Assembly: GCA_019247135.1 (NCBI GenBank)
Contig: JAFAPL010001085.1
Coordinates: forward strand, 1-10,952
Direction: 5' to 3'
Length of the DNA: 10,952 nucleotides
DNA from: Chloroflexota bacterium
GTDB lineage: Bacteria; Chloroflexota; UBA6077; CF-72
How positions within the stretch are numbered: position 1 is the stretch's first letter; each line of letters starts with the position of its first letter. The position numbers and the translations under genes were made by a program. The notes under the pieces were generated by a model. The model had not been told where the DNA came from, searched no databases, and worked only from the letters and a program-made list of their open reading frames with translations. This document shows, piece after piece, positions 7,473 to 10,952 of the stretch.

Positions 7473-7841
7473 ATGACGATGAGCGGGCGCAAGGACTGGA
7501 TTCAGGCGGACTTGCGCTGTTTGATGTGTGGTCGCGTCCCGGGCCGCCTGGTGGGACCGCTCCCGAGTGGAGAGGCCTCCGCGTCCGCGAATGCACAGCA
7601 GTTCGCTGCCTATCGGCCTGCTGATGACTCGGCACCCGCCGTGCGCCTGGTCGGCGGCGAGCGGTTCCGCTGCAGCACGTGCGGTGGAATCCTCATGATG
7701 GACCAGCTCGAGCGTTTTTCCACCTACGACGACGTCGACGATGACCTGGACGCACGCCCGCGTCGAGGTCGACCCCCAAAGCCGTGGCGCAACACGGCGA
7801 GTGCCCCCGAGTGGCTGGCTCAGCTCGGATTGGCGGGCTGA
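7473..7841 (+). CDS. Small zinc-ribbon protein with AT-hook-like tail, unknown function
   Basis: The 122-aa product has two CxxC knuckles, C16-L-M-C19 and C67-S-T-C70, with a 47-residue linker between them. A single zinc ribbon formed from both pairs is likely. An acidic run (DDVDDDLD, about 86-93) is followed by RPRRGRPPKPW (95-105), which resembles an AT-hook: an R-G-R-P core flanked by basic residues, which in known proteins grips the minor groove of AT-rich DNA. I do not recognise the family. ATG 7473 is chosen because GGAGAGG sits 9 nt before it; an in-frame ATG at 7401 and another at 7479 are alternatives with poorer spacing. The gene is divergent from ogt, suggesting but not proving shared regulation. 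Its 3' end overlaps the convergent YbaK-like gene by 22 nt. Confidence 0.75.
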   Translation: MTMSGRKDWIQADLRCLMCGRVPGRLVGPLPSGEASASANAQQFAAYRPADDSAPAVRLVGGERFRCSTCGGILMMDQLERFSTYDDVDDDLDARPRRGRPPKPWRNTASAPEWLAQLGLAG

Positions 7842-8320
7842 TCGAGCGCGAGACCCTCGACGACTTCGGCGCTCGGCAAGCGCAACAGGATTTCGGGTGC
7901 GGCGATCACTTTGAACGAACGGCTGCCGCCACCCAGCACGACTCGAGGTCGTGCCATCACGCGCGAGTCGATCCAGATTGGCAGTGTCGACGGCAGGCCG
8001 AAGACGGTGACGCCGCCGATCTCCATGCCAGTCATAGCGCGGGTGTCTTCGGCGGGCGCGAATGAGGCTTTGCGCGTGCCCAGGCGCTGGCGGACGGCCT
8101 TGTTGACGTCCAGACGGCTGGTCGCCAGCACGACGCAGGCCGCGTACACGGGCGGCTCGGACTTGCCGATCACCAGGATCGTGTTCGCCGACTCGTCCGG
8201 AGAAAAACCGTAGGCGGCACAGAAATTGGCGGTGTCCGCCAGGGCTGGATCGCACGGGAACAGCTCGTACGGGATGTTCAGTTGATCGAGGTGCTCCTGT
8301 ACGGACGCGTCGATGGTCAT
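7820..8320 (-). CDS. YbaK/EbsC-family aminoacyl-tRNA deacylase-like protein
   Basis: This 166-aa single-domain protein resembles the trans-editing YbaK/ProX group, which hydrolyses amino acids mischarged on tRNA (for example Cys or Ala on tRNA-Pro). Recognisable blocks are a PYELFPCDP start, SANTILVIGKS, RLGTRKASFAPAED, GMEIGGVTVFGLP, PIWIDSRVM and the closing VVLGGGSRSFKV. In E. coli YbaK and ProX a lysine is expected at the position of N in SANTILV; its absence matches a subgroup common in actinobacteria-like genomes, as I recall, whose substrate is less certain. The frame extends 16 codons upstream of the chosen start, but ATG 8320 fits the domain boundary and has TAAAGT exactly 7 nt upstream, implying a leaderless mRNA. 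It is divergent from the serine-repeat gene 23 nt away. Confidence 0.88.
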   Translation of the reverse strand: MTIDASVQEHLDQLNIPYELFPCDPALADTANFCAAYGFSPDESANTILVIGKSEPPVYAACVVLATSRLDVNKAVRQRLGTRKASFAPAEDTRAMTGMEIGGVTVFGLPSTLPIWIDSRVMARPRVVLGGGSRSFKVIAAPEILLRLPSAEVVEGLALDQPANPS

Positions 8321-8327
8321 TGCGCGC

Positions 8328-8337
8328 ACTTTACACT
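8328..8337. promoter_or_regulatory. Overlapping divergent leaderless promoters
   Basis: On the minus strand TAAAGT (8333-8328) is followed by 7 nt and the ATG of the YbaK-like gene at 8320. On the plus strand TACACT (8332-8337) is followed by 6 nt and the ATG of the serine-repeat gene at 8344. The two hexamers share two bases, so both -10 elements are packed into 10 bp and cannot be occupied by RNA polymerase at once. Neither gene shows a Shine-Dalgarno. The -35 regions are weak. This arrangement implies mutually exclusive transcription initiation. Confidence 0.55.
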
Positions 8338-8343
8338 GAGTCG

Positions 8344-8601
8344 ATGCGCCGACTGCCTGGGCCTGCAATCGTCAACTGGAACAGCCGCTTCAGCGTGTTC
8401 AGCGCGCTGAGCTTGTTCAGCCTGTTCAGCTTCGCTTCGATCGGCAGCATAGCCAGCGTGGGCAGCATTCTTTCGATCGGCTCGAGCGGCAGCATCCTGT
8501 CGATCGGCAGCGCGGGGAGCATCCTGTCGATCGGCAGCGCAGGCAGCATTCTCAGCATCGGCGCCGCCGGCGGGGTGCTCCGCAAAGGACGCGCGGCTTA
8601 G
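8344..8601 (+). CDS. Serine-triad repeat protein, 85 aa, unknown function
   Basis: From residue 14 to residue 71 every third residue is serine (20 consecutive triads of the form x-x-S). The first triads are aromatic and leucine rich (RFS-VFS-ALS-LFS-LFS); later ones alternate I-L-S, I-G-S and A-G-S to give a nine-residue unit repeated about four times. Short basic ends (MRR at the start, RKGR near the end) flank this neutral, hydrophobic core; there are no cysteines and no acidic residues. In a three-residue-per-turn helix one face would be all serine and the others hydrophobic and small; membrane association or a fibrous or solenoid fold are possible. I recall similar low-complexity hypothetical proteins in other bacteria but know of no function. 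ATG 8344 is supported by TACACT 6 nt upstream. Its stop overlaps the convergent acyl-CoA synthetase stop by 4 nt. The opposite strand is also open here (see findings). Confidence 0.6.
   Translation: MRRLPGPAIVNWNSRFSVFSALSLFSLFSFASIGSIASVGSILSIGSSGSILSIGSAGSILSIGSAGSILSIGAAGGVLRKGRAA
8464..8571 (+). repeat. 27-bp tandem repeat, four copies, inside the serine-triad gene
   Basis: Units at 8464-8490, 8491-8517, 8518-8544 and 8545-8571 each encode a nine-residue S-I-L-S-I-G-x-x-G block. Units two and three differ at only 2 of 27 bases, pointing to recent duplication or slippage; the outer units have diverged, partly at synonymous sites and in the TCG/AGC serine choice. The period is a multiple of three, so copy-number change keeps the frame. 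Confidence 0.85.
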
Positions 8602-10241
8602 CCGGCCCCGGGGTTGGCCGTCCCGGACGTATAGAGCTCCGCCAACCCTGTCCGCAACGCGCGCTTCAGAATCTTGCCGCTGGGATTCTTGGGCAGACTC
8701 TCCACCAGGACGACTGCTTTCGGCACCTTGAATCCAGCAAGGTGCTGGCGGCAGTGAGCCACAATCGCATCCTCGCTGACCGTCTGACCGGCGCGCGGCA
8801 CCACAACGGCCGTTACCGCCTCAACCCATCGCGGATGCGGCAGGCCGATCACCGCCGCCTCCGCCACCGTCGGGAGCATGTACAGCACGTCCTCTACCTG
8901 GCGAGTGGCGACGTTTTCAGCGCCGGTCTTGATCATGTCCTTCTTGCGGTCGACGACAGTGATGTACCCCTCTTCATCGACCACGGCGAGGTCGCCACTG
9001 TGGAACCAGCCGCCAACGAACGCTTCCGCCGTTCGCTCCTCGTCGCGGTAGTAGCCGTTGAGCAATTGTGGCGATCGGTGGACGATTTCTCCGACCTCGC
9101 CCGGTGCTACGTCGTGCATCTCTGCATCGACCACCCGTGTCTCGACGTTGAGCGTCGGCGTGCCAACCGAGCCGGGCTTGCGCATGGCGTCTCCCGGTTG
9201 CAGCGCCGTTGCAAGCGGCGCGATTTCGGTCTGGCCGTACAGGTTCCAGAATCTGACGTTGGGCAGCCGCTCGTTCAGCTCCCTCAGGACTTCCATTGGC
9301 ATGATGCTGGCGCCATAGATGACCTTGCGCAGCGAGCTCAAATCGACCTGGTCGAACACCGGCGAGCGTAGCAGTGAGATCCAGACAGTGGGTGGGGCAA
9401 AAAACAGCGTCACCTGGTGCTGTTGGATGGCGGGCAGGACCAGGTCTGGTCGGGGCTGATCCACAACGATGTTGGTGGTGCCCGCGTACATTCCGGGACC
9501 GAGGAGCACGTCCAGTTGCGCGCAGTGGTACAGCGGCAAGGCGTGCAGGATCACGTCGGAACGCGTGAGCTCGGCCTCGACCAGCACCGCCGCATACTGC
9601 CAGAGCAGAGCGTCGTGGCTGAGCATGGCGCCTTTGGGCAGTGACTCGGTCCCGCTCGTGTACATGATCTGGGCTGGATCGCGCGAATCCAGGTCGACCG
9701 CAGGCTCACTGATCGTCTCCGCATAGAGACTCTCGAATGGAATCCAGCCTGGCCTGGCGGCCTGCTCGGCTCCATCCTCGAGGCACACCAATTGTTCGAC
9801 AGGCGTCTCCTGCGCGGCAGCCAGCGACGCGGTCTCGGCGAGATCGGGCGCCGCGCACAGGACGCGGACACCGGCGTGCCGCAGCACGAAGGCGACTTCT
9901 GATGGGTTCAGCATGAAATTGATCGGCACAAGGACCGCGCCGAGTCGCGCGAGCGCAAACCGAAGCAACACAAACGCCGCGCTGTTGCGCGACAGAATGG
10001 CGACGTGCTCTCCCTTGCGGACGCCGATAGCGGCGAGCCCGTGGGCAATTCGGTTGCAGTCGGCATCAAGTTCGGCGTAGGTCCACGTCCGCTCCTTGAA
10101 CAGGAGCGCCTGCTTGTGGGGTAGTCGTCGCGCCGTCCGACGCAGCATGTCACCGAGCGTCTGGCGGCGAGCTCGTGCAATCACAGACTCGAGACTGTCT
10201 TGCTGGTTCTGGGCAGTGGCGACCTGATCCGCAGCTATCAC
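8598..10241 (-). CDS. Acyl-CoA synthetase (AMP-forming), FadD-like
   Basis: The 547-aa protein is a full-length ANL-superfamily adenylating enzyme. The ATP-binding loop YTSGTESLPKG is at 194-204, YGQTE at 335-339, SGDL with D418, DRKKDMIKTGAENV with D431 and R432 at the hinge, and the C-terminal catalytic lysine K523 in NPSGKILKR. It activates a carboxylic acid with ATP and transfers it to CoA; overall resemblance is to medium/long-chain fatty acyl-CoA ligases, but chain length cannot be read from sequence. The GTG at 10241 is chosen because AAAGGGG (10255-10249) precedes it by 7 nt. It follows the aroD-like gene on the same strand with a 50-nt gap, so co-transcription is possible. The TAA stop overlaps the convergent serine-repeat gene's TAG by 4 nt, leaving no room for a separate terminator. 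Confidence 0.94.
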   Translation of the reverse strand: MIAADQVATAQNQQDSLESVIARARRQTLGDMLRRTARRLPHKQALLFKERTWTYAELDADCNRIAHGLAAIGVRKGEHVAILSRNSAAFVLLRFALARLGAVLVPINFMLNPSEVAFVLRHAGVRVLCAAPDLAETASLAAAQETPVEQLVCLEDGAEQAARPGWIPFESLYAETISEPAVDLDSRDPAQIMYTSGTESLPKGAMLSHDALLWQYAAVLVEAELTRSDVILHALPLYHCAQLDVLLGPGMYAGTTNIVVDQPRPDLVLPAIQQHQVTLFFAPPTVWISLLRSPVFDQVDLSSLRKVIYGASIMPMEVLRELNERLPNVRFWNLYGQTEIAPLATALQPGDAMRKPGSVGTPTLNVETRVVDAEMHDVAPGEVGEIVHRSPQLLNGYYRDEERTAEAFVGGWFHSGDLAVVDEEGYITVVDRKKDMIKTGAENVATRQVEDVLYMLPTVAEAAVIGLPHPRWVEAVTAVVVPRAGQTVSEDAIVAHCRQHLAGFKVPKAVVLVESLPKNPSGKILKRALRTGLAELYTSGTANPGAG

Positions 10242-10248
10242 CGATGTT

Positions 10249-10255
10249 CCCCTTT
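10249..10255 (-). promoter_or_regulatory. Shine-Dalgarno of the acyl-CoA synthetase
   Basis: On the minus strand AAAGGGG lies 7 nt before the GTG start at 10241. It is among the strongest ribosome-binding sites in the window and supports the non-ATG start. Confidence 0.65.
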
Positions 10256-10291
10256 GTGCGGCGTACCCCCCAGCACGACGACGTTCGCAGA

Positions 10292-10952
10292 CTACGACTT
10301 GCGGCCCGCGGTCGTCCAGAGCTCGTACTGCTCGCGCGGGGACTCAACCCATTCGCCGACCAGCCGATCTTCGGCACGCGCGACGATCGCGTTCACTTTG
10401 CCTTCGCGGCACGCTTTCGGGCCGATCTCGTCGAGCGCCTGGCCGACGCCGGTCTGGAGCTCCGCCCCGTGGATGTGCCAGCCGCTCATGGGTAGGCGTC
10501 GGAACGCGTCGACGATCGCCGCGGCGTTGGCCGAGAGTTCGACTTGCACGGGCACGGCCACGCCGTCGAAGCCGTCGGCGTCGAACCACGCGTTGTATTC
10601 CTTCAGACGCTCGTGCTCGGCATGCGGGCCGAGCAAACCGAAGGCGCGTGTCGACGGGCCAAGTCGGCCAGCACGATAGACCTCGCGCATGTCGCGCACC
10701 GAGATCTGCCCGGGCGCGGTCGAGGTCGCCTCGTCGAGCATGGCGTAGGTCAGCAAGCACTGAGGTTCGCGCAATGCAAGAACGCGTGTGATCAGGCCCG
10801 CGGCGCCCATCGCGATCGCTACGGTCGGCCGATCAGCTCTCCGAAACGTCTCGAACACGGCGAGGCACTCCTGCTCGTTGTTGGCCGTCCCGACCACTTT
10901 GACGATGTCTCCGCCACAGTCAGCGAGTTGCGGCCACCACTCATCCGCCAGG
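10292..10952 (-). CDS. aroD: Type I 3-dehydroquinate dehydratase fused to a degenerate shikimate-dehydrogenase-like domain (N-terminus off the right edge)
   Basis: The frame is open from the right edge to a TAG at 10292, about 219 codons. The first part is the C-terminal half of a class I DHQ dehydratase: the Schiff-base lysine in GDIVKVVG (AAA at 10900-10898), the substrate-binding arginine in LITRVLAL (10786-10784), and the serine and glutamine of STAPGQI. This enzyme makes 3-dehydroshikimate in the shikimate pathway. It continues into about 110 residues (FGLLGPHAEHERLKEYNAWF onward, then VPVQVEL, VNAIV, DRLVGEW) that track the N-terminal substrate domain of shikimate dehydrogenase, as in AroDE fusions. 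However, the S-x-S substrate motif is gone, the segment equivalent to NVTIPHK reads HIHGAELQ so the catalytic lysine is missing, and the NAD(P)-binding domain is absent. It stops in frame with normal base composition, so it looks like a retained non-catalytic domain rather than a recent frameshift. Confidence 0.82.
   Translation of the reverse strand, partial: LADEWWPQLADCGGDIVKVVGTANNEQECLAVFETFRRADRPTVAIAMGAAGLITRVLALREPQCLLTYAMLDEATSTAPGQISVRDMREVYRAGRLGPSTRAFGLLGPHAEHERLKEYNAWFDADGFDGVAVPVQVELSANAAAIVDAFRRLPMSGWHIHGAELQTGVGQALDEIGPKACREGKVNAIVARAEDRLVGEWVESPREQYELWTTAGRKS

Noticed and set aside
8464..8571. CRISPR array or mobile-element repeat
   Set aside because: The 27-bp units are directly adjacent with no spacers and are in frame with a coding sequence, so they are protein-coding repeats.
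10242..10291. Separate promoter or terminator between the aroD-like and acyl-CoA synthetase genes
   Set aside because: The 50-nt gap shows a Shine-Dalgarno but no hairpin with T-tract and no recognisable -35/-10 pair.

Overview
The window is a gene-dense, high-GC (mid-60s % by eye) bacterial chromosome segment with GC-rich third codon positions, ordinary housekeeping and metabolic genes, and no mobile element, rRNA, tRNA or CRISPR array that I can see. The mix of Shine-Dalgarno starts with apparent leaderless starts (TANNNT, 6-7 nt, ATG), together with the look of the YbaK-like and AMP-ligase proteins, suggests a high-GC terrabacterial lineage. I would guess Chloroflexota, with Actinomycetota second. 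This is an inference, not a marker-gene result.

Layout, left to right. (1) 1-1418, minus strand: a metallo-beta-lactamase-fold hydrolase running off the left edge. (2) 1480-5532, plus strand: typA (ribosome-associated GTPase), then an HSL-type alpha/beta-hydrolase overlapping by 10 nt an imidazolonepropionase/prolidase-like amidohydrolase. The last two look like a translationally coupled hydrolytic pair. (3) 5561-7342, minus strand: ogt (O6-alkylguanine-DNA alkyltransferase), then a site-2-protease-like M50 membrane protease with two CBS domains; the 120-nt gap between them holds two dyads. (4) 7473-7841, plus strand: a small four-cysteine zinc-ribbon protein with an AT-hook-like tail, divergent from ogt. 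(5) 7820-8320, minus strand: a YbaK/EbsC-type aminoacyl-tRNA deacylase-like protein. (6) 8344-8601, plus strand: an 85-aa protein with serine at every third residue and a 27-bp tandem repeat. (7) 8598-10952, minus strand: a truncated-by-window type I 3-dehydroquinate dehydratase fused to a degenerate shikimate-dehydrogenase-like domain, followed by an acyl-CoA synthetase.

The genes do not form one pathway. Local logic exists in the esterase/amidohydrolase pair, in the ogt/zinc-ribbon divergent pair, and in the ybaK/serine-repeat divergent pair, whose two -10 elements overlap. No stretch longer than 300 bases lacks a gene; the longest gaps are 7343-7472 (130 nt) and 6731-6850 (120 nt), and both are described below. 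The most unusual items are the serine-triad repeat protein with its shared divergent leaderless promoter, and the aroD-like gene whose shikimate-dehydrogenase-like half has lost its catalytic signature residues.
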